In this document: piece after piece, positions 45,756 to 54,607 of the stretch | Position numbering within the stretch: position 1 is the stretch's first letter | How the letters are laid out: each line of letters starts with the position of its first letter | Assembly: GCA_030424715.1 (NCBI GenBank) | Contig: JAUHWH010000001.1 | Span: 496,001 to 560,000 of the forward strand | Length of the DNA: 64,000 bases | Reading direction: 5' to 3' | Source: Bdellovibrionia bacterium | Lineage (GTDB): Bacteria > Bdellovibrionota > Bdellovibrionia > Bdellovibrionales > JAGQZY01 | Position numbers and translations under genes: made by a program | The notes under the pieces: generated by a model | What the model saw: only the letters and a program-made list of their open reading frames with translations | Told to the model about the DNA's origin: nothing | Database searches by the model: none

Positions 45756-46732
45756 AGAAATTAAAAAGAATTGCTATCACCACAGGTGACAGTGATGGCA
45801 TAGGCACTGAAATTACATCAAAAGCACTGGCCCGCGTAAAACCCACGCGAGGTGTACAGTTTTATATGTGGCGTGGATCCTCTATGCATCGCCGTGAATT
45901 GAAATTGATCGACCGCTATTTTAAACGGATCACCGTGCGATCGTGGCCAGAAGCCCTGCGCGCCCATACTGTCGACTACTACAAAACAATCGTGGATATC
46001 GAAAGCCCTCTGCCCCCTTGCCGGTGGGTGGAGACGATGGCCCACGCCGGTCAATCCGGTGCGATTGACGGTTTAGTCACCGCTCCACTCTCCAAAACCT
46101 CTATTAAAAGAGCGGGAATGAGAGATAATGGTCACACCGGTATCCTAAAAAGGGTCACAAAATCCAAAGAAGTTTTTATGTGCTTTTTGGGCAAAGACTT
46201 TAACGTAACTCTCCTCACTGGCCACACCTCCATTAAAAAGGCCTACAACCAAATCACTCCAGAGCTTCTCGAACGATGCACCTTGCTCACGAGAGATATG
46301 GTGCATCGGTTGCCAACCAAAAAGCAATCGAAACCCATAGGTCTTGTCGCGTGCAATCCCCACGCGGGAGAAGATGGACTCATAGATCTAAAAGAAAATG
46401 AAGTCTATCGACCTTTTATAAAAAAAATGAGGCGGCGAAAAATTAATTTGTCCGACCCTCTCATTCCAGATGTTTGTTTCCAATCTCGTGAAAGAAAGAA
46501 ATACAGTTTTTACATCGCAAGTTATCATGACCAGGGCCTCATCCCGTTCAAAATGGTTCATGGACCGGAAAGTGGCGTGCAATATTCTCTGGGCCTCCCT
46601 TTCATTAGAACGAGCGTTGACCACGGGACTGCGAAAGATATTTTTGGAAAGAATAAGGCGAATAGTGGATCCATGGAAAAGGCTATTGCCATTGCAATTA
46701 AACTCGTTAACAACAAACCAATAGTGTGGTGA
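45752..46732 (+). CDS. pdxA: 4-hydroxythreonine-4-phosphate dehydrogenase
   Basis: 326 residues. Metal-binding histidines are kept in LLTGHTSIKKAY, ACNPHAGEDG and ASYHDQGLIPFK, and the C-terminus ends with LPFIRTSVDHGTAKDIFGK. The usual opening ITPGDPAGIGPEI reads ITTGDSDGIGTEI here, and NGHTGIL replaces the usual GHTE. Pyridoxal phosphate synthesis is the expected role. It overlaps surA by four bases. Confidence 0.85.
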   Translation: MKKLKRIAITTGDSDGIGTEITSKALARVKPTRGVQFYMWRGSSMHRRELKLIDRYFKRITVRSWPEALRAHTVDYYKTIVDIESPLPPCRWVETMAHAGQSGAIDGLVTAPLSKTSIKRAGMRDNGHTGILKRVTKSKEVFMCFLGKDFNVTLLTGHTSIKKAYNQITPELLERCTLLTRDMVHRLPTKKQSKPIGLVACNPHAGEDGLIDLKENEVYRPFIKKMRRRKINLSDPLIPDVCFQSRERKKYSFYIASYHDQGLIPFKMVHGPESGVQYSLGLPFIRTSVDHGTAKDIFGKNKANSGSMEKAIAIAIKLVNNKPIVW

Positions 46733-46735
46733 CCA

Positions 46736-48097
46736 ATGTTTAAAAATCATATCTTTAGAGAATACGATATCCGCGGCGTCTACGAGACCGACTTCGACAA
46801 TAGCTTTGCAAAAAGGCTTGGCAAGGCCTACGCCAGCTTTCTGAAACGAGAGCAGGGTGAAATCCCGACAGTGTCCGTCGGGTACGATGCCAGGCTTTCG
46901 AGTCCCGCCATTGCCGAAAGTCTCATTCAAGGTTTTGTTGAATCAGGTGTAAAAGTATACAACCTAGGGCTGATTACCACACCCATGTCTTATTTCTCGA
47001 TGTTTCAGATGAACCTCAACGGCGGCATTATGGTCACTGGCTCGCACAACCCTCCGGAATACAACGGGTTTAAATTATCAATGGGGAGAACCACAATATT
47101 CGGAGAACAGATCCAGGTTCTCAAGGGTTTCCTTGAAAAAGAAGACTTTTTGACAGGCAATGGAAGTGTCGAGCCCTATGACATCTCAGACGAATATGTA
47201 AAACGTTACCAGGACGAATTTTCTAGTATGAAAGATATAAAGGTTGTCCTTGATTGCGGGAACGGCGCGGCCGGCGCAATCGTACGTCGCTTGTATGAAG
47301 GTGTCGGGGTAAAACCTCAAATATTATTCGAAGAACCAGATGGCCGCTTTCCTAATCACCACCCTGACCCAACGGTTGAAGAGAACACTGTGGATCTCAA
47401 GAAAGCGGTGATTGATTCAGGCGCTAAAATTGGAATTGGTTTTGATGGTGATGCCGATCGGATTGGTATCGTCGATGAAAATGGCCGATTTATTTTGGGG
47501 GATGAAATCATGATGATCGTGGCTCGGGATATCTTGTCCACGCAACCCGGTGCTAAAATTATTGGTGACGTGAAGTGTTCGGATCGACTTTATCAAGACA
47601 TCGAAAAACATGGGGGCGAGGCGATTATGTGGAAAACCGGGCATAGCCTCATCAAAAATAAGATCAAGGCCGAAAAATCCCCTTTTGGAGGCGAGCTTAG
47701 CGGTCACATCTTTTTCTCCGACCGTAACTATGGCTATGACGATGCCCCCTATGCTGGCCTCCGTCTGATCGAGATCCTAGGAAAAACCGGTAAAAGCATC
47801 GACCAACTTCTTGAAGGTGTTCCAGCGAGCTTCAGTACCCCTGAAATTCGCTTAGAAACATCGGAGGAAAACAAAGTCACTCTCGTCAAAAAGCTACAAG
47901 AACATTTCAGTCACCCCGAACCCGGAGTGTCTGTTAATATTATTGATGGAGTTCGGGTGAGTTACCCTGAGGGCTGGGCCCTGGTCCGTTCCTCTAACAC
48001 TCAACCCGTCATTACTCTTCGTTTTGAGTCTCACACTGAAGAGGGGCTCCAGAAGATTCAGACCGAGATGATGGAGTTAGTGAACCCCCTTTTATGA
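46736..48097 (+). CDS. Phosphomannomutase / phosphoglucomutase
   Basis: 453 residues. FREYDIRGVYE opening, phosphoserine loop VTGSHNPPEYNGFK, metal loop FDGDADRIG and the sugar-binding GELSGHIFF. It isomerises hexose 1- and 6-phosphates for LPS, exopolysaccharide or nucleotide-sugar synthesis. AlgC/ManB-type. Three bases from pdxA; its stop overlaps the uvrA ATG. Confidence 0.93.
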   Translation: MFKNHIFREYDIRGVYETDFDNSFAKRLGKAYASFLKREQGEIPTVSVGYDARLSSPAIAESLIQGFVESGVKVYNLGLITTPMSYFSMFQMNLNGGIMVTGSHNPPEYNGFKLSMGRTTIFGEQIQVLKGFLEKEDFLTGNGSVEPYDISDEYVKRYQDEFSSMKDIKVVLDCGNGAAGAIVRRLYEGVGVKPQILFEEPDGRFPNHHPDPTVEENTVDLKKAVIDSGAKIGIGFDGDADRIGIVDENGRFILGDEIMMIVARDILSTQPGAKIIGDVKCSDRLYQDIEKHGGEAIMWKTGHSLIKNKIKAEKSPFGGELSGHIFFSDRNYGYDDAPYAGLRLIEILGKTGKSIDQLLEGVPASFSTPEIRLETSEENKVTLVKKLQEHFSHPEPGVSVNIIDGVRVSYPEGWALVRSSNTQPVITLRFESHTEEGLQKIQTEMMELVNPLL

Positions 48098-50673
48098 ACA
48101 ATACAATCTCGGTACGCGGAGCACGTGAACATAATTTAAAGGGTATTAATGTTGAGATTGAAAAAAACAAGCTCACAGTAATCACCGGATTGTCTGGTAG
48201 CGGTAAGTCGAGCCTCGCATTTGACACAATATACGCTGAAGGCCAACGACGGTTTATCGATAGCCTCTCCACCTACGCCCGAAATTTTTTGTTACAACTC
48301 AACAAACCCGATGTCGATGCGATCCATGGTCTTTGCCCGTCTATTGCAATCGATCAAAAAACCATTGGTCACAGTCCACGCTCCACTGTTGGAACGATTA
48401 CCGAAGTTTATGATTACCTTCGCCTGCTCTTTGCTAAAGTGGGAACTCCCACATGCCCAAAACATGATATTCCAGTGGAGGGACAGGCCCTCAATCAGAT
48501 TCAAAGTGATATCGAAAAAGATTTTAAGGATCAAAAAATTATTCTTCTCGCGCCGGTTGCGAAGGGCAAAAAAGGTGAATTCAAAAAAGAAATCGAAGAC
48601 TGGGTTAAGGCTGGCTTTCTATCAGCCAAGGTCGACGGACGATGGGTTTATCTCGATAGCCTAGAAGGTTTAAAAAAGAACAATCGGCACGATATTGATA
48701 TTGTTATCGATAAACTCAATTTGAAAAAGATTGATCAAAATACGAAACACAGAATTGCCCAAGCGGTATCAACAGCCGTGACTTTGACTGATGGCCTACT
48801 AACCATCGAATCCAAGGGGGGCGATCGAAGAAACTTTTCGACCCGCTTCGCTTGTCCAGAGTGTGGATACTCGTTTAGCAATATTGACCCCCTCCTTTTC
48901 AGTTTTAATAATCCTAAAGGGGCTTGTGAAAGTTGCAATGGCCTTGGAACTCAAGACATCTATGAGTATGAAGTCTCCGAACATATTGCCGGAGTCGGCG
49001 AGAGCAAAAGTATTGAGTACAAGATCGATTCTGAAAACCCTGATTTCGAATGGAAAGACACGAGCCGCTGTGAAGACTGTGATGGTTCCGGACTGAAAGA
49101 AACGGCTCTGCACGTTTTTTTTGAAGGGAAAACCATTCATGATCTCAGCCGAGCATCCATTACTTCTTTAGTCAGTTTTTTTGACGATGTCGCGTCTTCG
49201 AAAAAGCGAGGCGAAATCGCGGAACAGATCATTCCCGAAATTACCACTCGCCTTAATTACCTAGAAAAAGTCGGCGCAGGCTATCTTTCACTCTCTCGGC
49301 GATCAAAAACCCTTTCCGGTGGCGAGGCTCAAAGAATTCGATTGGCATCACAGGTGGGCACGCCCCTTGTGGGAGTCCTCTACGTTCTCGACGAGCCGAG
49401 TATCGGCCTGCACCCTCGAGATCATCAAAATGTACTATCGGTCCTCAACGAAATAAAAGCTCGTGGCAACACAATCATTGTTGTCGAACACGACGAAGAC
49501 ACAATCAAGGCCGCTGATCAGGTGATAGATATTGGCCCCAAGGCTGGACGTCTCGGTGGAGAGCTTATCTTTTCTGGTACTTATAAAAATCTCAAAAAGT
49601 CGAAAGGCTTAACCGGTGATTATCTCTCTGGTCGCAAAAGCATCCCCACCCCAAGCACCCGGCGCGAAGCGGGCGATCAGTTTTTAACTATCACTCAAGC
49701 CAGCGGCAACAATTTGAAAAACATTGATGTCAAACTTCCTCTTAATACTCTCATCGGCGTCACGGGTGTTTCCGGCAGTGGAAAGAGCACGCTGATCATT
49801 GACACTCTTTTTAAGAGTGTTGCCAATAAGTTCTTAAAACGGTCGTTCCTTCCCTCACCCCACAAAGAGATTACCGGAGTCGAACACCTCGACAACTTAA
49901 TCCAAATTGATCAGAAACCCATCGGTCGAACACCCCGTTCTTGCCCAGCGACCTACGTTGGCGTATTTCCACTGATTCGCTCTCTTTTTACTCAGCTCCC
50001 CGAATCGAAAATACGAGGGTACGAGGCTGGACGGTTCAGCTTCAATGTCAAAGGAGGACGTTGTGAAGCCTGCCAAGGAGCGGGTGTTTCTAAGATTCAA
50101 ATGCAGTTTCTCTCCGACGTCTATGTCCGCTGTGATGTTTGCCAGGGGCGACGATACAACCCAGAGACTCTTTTAATTAAATACAAAGGCAAAACAATTC
50201 ACGACGTGCTGTCGATGCCCGTTGAGGAAGCCTATGAATTTTTCGAAAACCACCCGCCCATAAAACGAAAGCTGGAAACGCTAATGAAAGTGGGCTTGGA
50301 CTATATTACTCTAGGACAAAACTCGACGACCCTATCGGGTGGCGAGGCCCAGAGAGTTAAGTTAAGTCGTGAACTCTCAAAAAAGGTTCGCGGACACACC
50401 CTATACATCCTGGATGAACCCACCACCGGTTTGCACATTCACGATGTGGCCAAACTTATCGAATTACTCGGAGAGTTGGTGGATCGAGGCAATACTGTCG
50501 TCGTTGTCGAACACAATCTCGATATCATCAAATCTTGCGACCATTTGGTTGATTTGGGCCCTGAAGGCGGGGATGACGGGGGACAATTGGTATTTTCGGG
50601 TAAAACTGATGACATTCTTAACTGCAAAGAAAGTGTCACCGGCCAATATCTGAAAATAAATATGAATCACTAA
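48094..50673 (+). CDS. uvrA: UvrA, excinuclease ABC subunit A, with a shortened insertion domain
   Basis: 859 residues, about 80 shorter than E. coli UvrA (940). Present: Walker A GLSGSGKSS (32-40), the UvrB-binding region (about 115-250, CPKHDIPVEGQ start), zinc cysteines C254, C257, C278 and C281, ABC signature LSGGEAQRIRLAS, second Walker A GVSGSGKST, and the last zinc module (CEACQGAG, CDVCQGRRYN). Between C281 and the next cysteine pair (C326, C329) there are about 45 residues, where E. coli has about 125. That is the insertion domain, so most of it is missing here. Overlaps the mutase stop by four bases. Confidence 0.93.
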   Translation: MNNTISVRGAREHNLKGINVEIEKNKLTVITGLSGSGKSSLAFDTIYAEGQRRFIDSLSTYARNFLLQLNKPDVDAIHGLCPSIAIDQKTIGHSPRSTVGTITEVYDYLRLLFAKVGTPTCPKHDIPVEGQALNQIQSDIEKDFKDQKIILLAPVAKGKKGEFKKEIEDWVKAGFLSAKVDGRWVYLDSLEGLKKNNRHDIDIVIDKLNLKKIDQNTKHRIAQAVSTAVTLTDGLLTIESKGGDRRNFSTRFACPECGYSFSNIDPLLFSFNNPKGACESCNGLGTQDIYEYEVSEHIAGVGESKSIEYKIDSENPDFEWKDTSRCEDCDGSGLKETALHVFFEGKTIHDLSRASITSLVSFFDDVASSKKRGEIAEQIIPEITTRLNYLEKVGAGYLSLSRRSKTLSGGEAQRIRLASQVGTPLVGVLYVLDEPSIGLHPRDHQNVLSVLNEIKARGNTIIVVEHDEDTIKAADQVIDIGPKAGRLGGELIFSGTYKNLKKSKGLTGDYLSGRKSIPTPSTRREAGDQFLTITQASGNNLKNIDVKLPLNTLIGVTGVSGSGKSTLIIDTLFKSVANKFLKRSFLPSPHKEITGVEHLDNLIQIDQKPIGRTPRSCPATYVGVFPLIRSLFTQLPESKIRGYEAGRFSFNVKGGRCEACQGAGVSKIQMQFLSDVYVRCDVCQGRRYNPETLLIKYKGKTIHDVLSMPVEEAYEFFENHPPIKRKLETLMKVGLDYITLGQNSTTLSGGEAQRVKLSRELSKKVRGHTLYILDEPTTGLHIHDVAKLIELLGELVDRGNTVVVVEHNLDIIKSCDHLVDLGPEGGDDGGQLVFSGKTDDILNCKESVTGQYLKINMNH

Positions 50674-50687
50674 CTGGAGTGGACGAA

Positions 50688-51995
50688 ATGAAAGACCTTT
50701 TTCAACAACATATTCTCGAAAAGACACAACAAGCTCTGGCAATTCTCGATTCACAAAAATTAGACTGCCTCTATATCGAAAGTGGTTTTCCAGAGAACTA
50801 TTACCTCGATGACCAGCCGATGCTTTTCAAATCTAACCCCCATTTTCTTTATTTCTGCCCTGATGATGGACAAGGACATATTTTGAAGATCGAGGCGGGC
50901 CAAGCCAAACCCAAGCTCTATTTTTACCAACCTAATGACTTTTGGCATGAAGTCTCCAGCTTAACGGACAGTTTTTGGCAAGATTCTTTTGATATTCATG
51001 TTTTCAATGAATCTCAGAAGATCTGGCCCGAGATCGCTAATAAGGGACGGCGCATGGCCGTGATATCACCAAACCCAGGTCATGCTGTTGAACAGGGTTG
51101 TGATCCGGCTTCGAATGCTGTTATTCAACAACTCAACTGGTATCGGTCCAGTAAGACGGCTTATGAAATAGAGTGCATTCGAGAGGCCAATAAAAGAGCC
51201 GCTACGGGGCATAAGAAGGCAAAAGCTCTTTTCTTAGAGGGTGCTTCAGAAATAGCTATTTTCAAAGAATTTATGAACCAAACGGGGGCTCGAGAAGCGG
51301 ACCTTCCCTACAACAGCATTGTCGCCTTCGATGAAAACGCCTCGATTCTCCATTACCAAACCCCCAAACAGAAAACACCCCACGCTACTTTTCTTATTGA
51401 TGCCGGCGCTCGATACAAGGGTTACTGCTCTGACATCACTCGAACACATGTTAATGATAACGCCCACCCTGTGTTTGCAGCACTCCTTACTTCCCTCGAT
51501 CTAATCCAAAAAGACCTCTGCCAAGAGGTTGCCGTAGGAGTCGAGTATGTCGAGCTGCAAAGAAAAGCTTTTTCGAAAATAGCAGATCTACTCATTGAAA
51601 CGAAAGTGGCTTTTGGCTCGGCCGAGGAACTTGTAGCTAAGAATATTCCATTTACTTTTTATCCCCATGGTCTGGGGCATCCCATTGGATTGCAAGTTCA
51701 CGACGTGGGAGGAAAGCAGCTCAACCCTCAAGGTGACATCTGCCAACAGCCCTCGGACTTTCCCTTTTTAAGAACGCTTCGGACAATTAAAGAAAACGAT
51801 GTTGTTACGATCGAACCCGGTCTGTACTTTATTCCGATGCTCCTCGAAAACTTAAAAGTCGATCCTCACTGCAACAAGTTGCTCAACTGGAAGCTCGTTG
51901 AAGAGCTCCTGCCTTTCGGGGGCATTCGAATTGAAGATAATGTGGTGGCTCGTTCCGCTGGACCAGAGAACCTCACCCGACAATTTTTAAGTTAA
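50688..51995 (+). CDS. pepQ: M24 metallopeptidase, Xaa-Pro dipeptidase (PepQ-like)
   Basis: 435 residues. Metal ligands visible: Asp in IDAGARYKGY, Asp in CSDITRTHV, His in YPHGLGHPIG, Glu in TIEPGLYF and Glu in GGIRIEDNVV. The HGLGH and loop around PQGD resemble PepQ prolidases, though dipeptide specificity is not proved. ATG with GGAG upstream; a GTG nine bases earlier is weaker. Its stop codon TAA shares the palindrome TTAA with the facing gene. Confidence 0.9.
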   Translation: MKDLFQQHILEKTQQALAILDSQKLDCLYIESGFPENYYLDDQPMLFKSNPHFLYFCPDDGQGHILKIEAGQAKPKLYFYQPNDFWHEVSSLTDSFWQDSFDIHVFNESQKIWPEIANKGRRMAVISPNPGHAVEQGCDPASNAVIQQLNWYRSSKTAYEIECIREANKRAATGHKKAKALFLEGASEIAIFKEFMNQTGAREADLPYNSIVAFDENASILHYQTPKQKTPHATFLIDAGARYKGYCSDITRTHVNDNAHPVFAALLTSLDLIQKDLCQEVAVGVEYVELQRKAFSKIADLLIETKVAFGSAEELVAKNIPFTFYPHGLGHPIGLQVHDVGGKQLNPQGDICQQPSDFPFLRTLRTIKENDVVTIEPGLYFIPMLLENLKVDPHCNKLLNWKLVEELLPFGGIRIEDNVVARSAGPENLTRQFLS

Positions 51996-54124
51996 GCCGC
52001 TTTTTTTTCTTTATGGCTGTGGAGAGCGAATTCCCAGTTCAGGGTGTTTCGAATGAAGAACTCTATAAATTTGATTTTTTGGTTGCGAGGCAAGTAAAGC
52101 TGACTGGGCCCATCTTCTTCTGTGTGTCGTTTCGCCTGTTTTAGGCTCAAACTGCATCCCGTTTTTAGATACCTAACAAATCTCTTGTTTCTTGGGAGGT
52201 AAATAAAAGCGTCAAAATTGACGGGAGTCTCTGGGGGGATAACCTTGATATCAACGAGATACATATCTTTTTTATCGGAGTCCGATAAGGTCGGCACGAT
52301 CACTTCTCTCTCGACAAAAGCGACATTAAGAAGTTTGCCCGAGCTATCCTCATGGGTGATGTTAAAATCTGAAAACTGTTCTACTACTTCAAGGTAGTTT
52401 TCCACAGAGATATCCATTGAGTATTGTAAGCTGACATCTGCAAAAAGATTCTCACCTTGCAAGGATTGAATAAGTACCGTTCTAAAATCAGTAATCTCGT
52501 CAGGGACAAATTCTTGCTTAAAGCTGTTCGAAATAAGAAGGCATCCCTTGTAGGTTCCCATATCGATAGTAAAGACCTTGATCTTCTCTACATCGTAGGC
52601 TCTTGCTTCTTCCGCCTCATAGGCATTTAGAGAACCCTCTAGAGCCTTTTTACAGCAGGTCTTCAGAATATTAACCTTTTTGTCGTTCTCCTGGGATTCT
52701 TGTGCTTTCGCCTTCTGATCTGCCTCTTTTTTTACCTGTTCAGCATCCGCTACTTTTATAGCGCCGAAATCGCCCTCTTCCTGGTCTTTTTTAGCCTTAT
52801 TCGGCTTGTCGGTCGACTCCGGAGAGGTGGGATCCTTCGGCTTGGTACTGCTCTTTTCTTTGGGCTTTTTTGCCTCATTACTGTCTGCGTCGGTTCCATT
52901 TCTATTTGAATCCTTCTTAGACATTTTATCCGCCTGATTGGGCTCATTAGGATCTTTGCTTTTCTTTGAATCTTTCGAAGTCTCGTTATTCGACGCCGCT
53001 GACTTTTGATCTCGTCGTTTCTTGGCATTATCGCCATCACCCCTATTTTTAAGTTTTTCATCTGACTGCGATTGCGGTTTAGTTCGCTTTTTCGCACTCA
53101 AACCCTCTTTACCCATGGAATTATTTCCTTCATCAGAAGTAGGGCTTCCGCTGTTCGTGGATTTGGACTTTTTGCTCCCAAGGGCGCTGTTTGAATCTCC
53201 GTTACTCTGGTTACTATGACTGTTCAACGCCTGGTCGTAACTGTCGTTTTTATTCTTTAAGCTATCCGCCGAAGCGTCGAACTTTCCACCGACGTGATTC
53301 ATGGAACTATTGTTGTCGTCAGCTTCCGCGGATGACAAACCTCCTAAGCTATTGCCTTTACCCTTTAAATTTGCGCTTTTCGAGTCAGCTCCACCTGGAT
53401 AGGCTATATTTGAACCGTCTCTTGGCTGGTTTGTTTGATCCGAGTCTTTACGGCTATCGCCACCTTCGTTAGAAGAACTTTCTGAGTCGTCACCCAGCCC
53501 TCTAGTATCCGAGGTATTAATGTGGTTAACGCCTGTTTTTTTGTACTTTGTCGCATCACCAGACTTCACGACATTCATATTTAACTCTTTCGACGCCGCT
53601 TCAGGGTTGTCGAGTGCCTTATAAAGGTCATTGAGAACATTGCTCTTTGAGTTTTTGTATTTATCCTCTGCCCCGCCTTTAAGGAAAACTGAGTCTTTTA
53701 ACTTTTGTTTCTCCTTCTCGTCTTTTGATTGATTTAGTTTCTTAATCTCGTCCTCTTGAATTTTACGGAGATTGATAATCTTCATCCACAAATTGTGGGC
53801 CGTGATCACCCCTGAGATCTTTAAATCCGATTTGGTTCCCGAAAGGGCCTTCCTTGTTCTCAAGTCTTGATTCTCTCCAAAGGCCAAGACCGGGACGTTC
53901 AACGCCATTCTGAAAATTTTAGGGAACTGAGCCACACTTTTATGGGGAAAACCGACACTCAAGCCAACGAGATCAGGTTTATCTTCGATAGATTTTTCTA
54001 AAAAGTCTTTTAGATCAGTAAAGTAGGTCACCTTCGCCGGTCGCGACTCGTTCACTCTCTCAGAGACGTTTTTTAAAAGCTTTTCATCGAAGCCTAGAAT
54101 ATGAACTTTTACAATGTCATCCAT
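51992..54124 (-). CDS. Pseudo-receiver protein with long disordered linker and C-terminal domain, unknown function
   Basis: 710 residues. Residues 1-115 fold like a response-regulator receiver (VHILGFDEKLLKNV start, DLVGLSVGFP where the phosphoacceptor Asp would be, here Ser), so it is probably not phosphorylated. About 120-165 is a charged helix. About 160-480 is a Ser/Asn/Asp/Lys-rich stretch with no repeat I can fix, surely disordered. The last 230 residues are folded, ending with VNFDAFIYLPRNKRFVRYLKTG, a motif I have seen in Bdellovibrio-like regulatory proteins, but I name no family. ATG chosen; weak ribosome site. It faces pepQ, sharing the TTAA stop palindrome, and lies downstream of the atp terminator. 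Confidence 0.8.
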   Translation of the reverse strand: MDDIVKVHILGFDEKLLKNVSERVNESRPAKVTYFTDLKDFLEKSIEDKPDLVGLSVGFPHKSVAQFPKIFRMALNVPVLAFGENQDLRTRKALSGTKSDLKISGVITAHNLWMKIINLRKIQEDEIKKLNQSKDEKEKQKLKDSVFLKGGAEDKYKNSKSNVLNDLYKALDNPEAASKELNMNVVKSGDATKYKKTGVNHINTSDTRGLGDDSESSSNEGGDSRKDSDQTNQPRDGSNIAYPGGADSKSANLKGKGNSLGGLSSAEADDNNSSMNHVGGKFDASADSLKNKNDSYDQALNSHSNQSNGDSNSALGSKKSKSTNSGSPTSDEGNNSMGKEGLSAKKRTKPQSQSDEKLKNRGDGDNAKKRRDQKSAASNNETSKDSKKSKDPNEPNQADKMSKKDSNRNGTDADSNEAKKPKEKSSTKPKDPTSPESTDKPNKAKKDQEEGDFGAIKVADAEQVKKEADQKAKAQESQENDKKVNILKTCCKKALEGSLNAYEAEEARAYDVEKIKVFTIDMGTYKGCLLISNSFKQEFVPDEITDFRTVLIQSLQGENLFADVSLQYSMDISVENYLEVVEQFSDFNITHEDSSGKLLNVAFVEREVIVPTLSDSDKKDMYLVDIKVIPPETPVNFDAFIYLPRNKRFVRYLKTGCSLSLKQAKRHTEEDGPSQLYLPRNQKIKFIEFFIRNTLNWEFALHSHKEKKAA

Positions 54125-54180
54125 CGAATTCTTATCGGTAAACAATGGAGAGAAATTAAGGATTTATGACGTCTCCACAA

Positions 54181-54210
54181 AAAAAAACACGGACGATGGT
54201 CCGTGTTTTT
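54181..54210 (-). terminator. Intrinsic terminator after atpE
   Basis: A perfect 13-bp stem (GTCCGTG core plus six A-T pairs) closes on the loop GATG, with A and T runs on both sides. On the minus strand it ends the atp transcript 25 bases after the atpE stop. It should also work from the plus strand. Confidence 0.9.
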
Positions 54211-54234
54211 TCTATCAAAATGATGGGTTTGGAC

Positions 54235-54591
54235 TTATGCGCCCAAAACACCTTGGATTGTACCAACAACACCATTGGCTACCAACCAAGTCAAAATGAC
54301 CAAGAACTCCATAAGAGCCAAAGATAGGATCAAAGGAACTAGCATTTTTCCACTAGCCGCAGGATTTCTGGCAATACCGTCAAGTGCAGCTGAAGCCGCT
54401 CGACCTTGGCCTCCACCCACTCCAAATGCCGCAAGCCCTACACCCAGAACAGTGCCTAGTCCCATAAGACCTAGAAAATTGGCATCACTGATAGACCCTA
54501 AAACAAAGTGAGCTCCTTCGCCTTCAGCAAAAGCTTGGCTTGAAAAAAGCAGAATCGTAACCATCGTCGCAACTTTATTAATTAATTTCAT
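54235..54591 (-). CDS. atpE: ATP synthase subunit c
   Basis: 118 residues: a signal-like N-terminal stretch (to about residue 22, ending SQAFA), then the two c-ring helices joined by a polar loop with RNP (GIARNPAASGK). The ion carboxylate is Glu in LALMEFLVIL. The Gln of helix 1 is present (GGGQGR), but Glu is followed by Phe and not Ser/Thr, so the sodium-binding set is incomplete and the ring is probably proton-specific. Most c subunits are 70-90 residues, so the leader is an extra feature. It is the last gene of the atp cluster. Confidence 0.95.
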   Translation of the reverse strand: MKLINKVATMVTILLFSSQAFAEGEGAHFVLGSISDANFLGLMGLGTVLGVGLAAFGVGGGQGRAASAALDGIARNPAASGKMLVPLILSLALMEFLVILTWLVANGVVGTIQGVLGA

Positions 54592-54607
54592 GAAATTTCT
54601 CCTTTAT

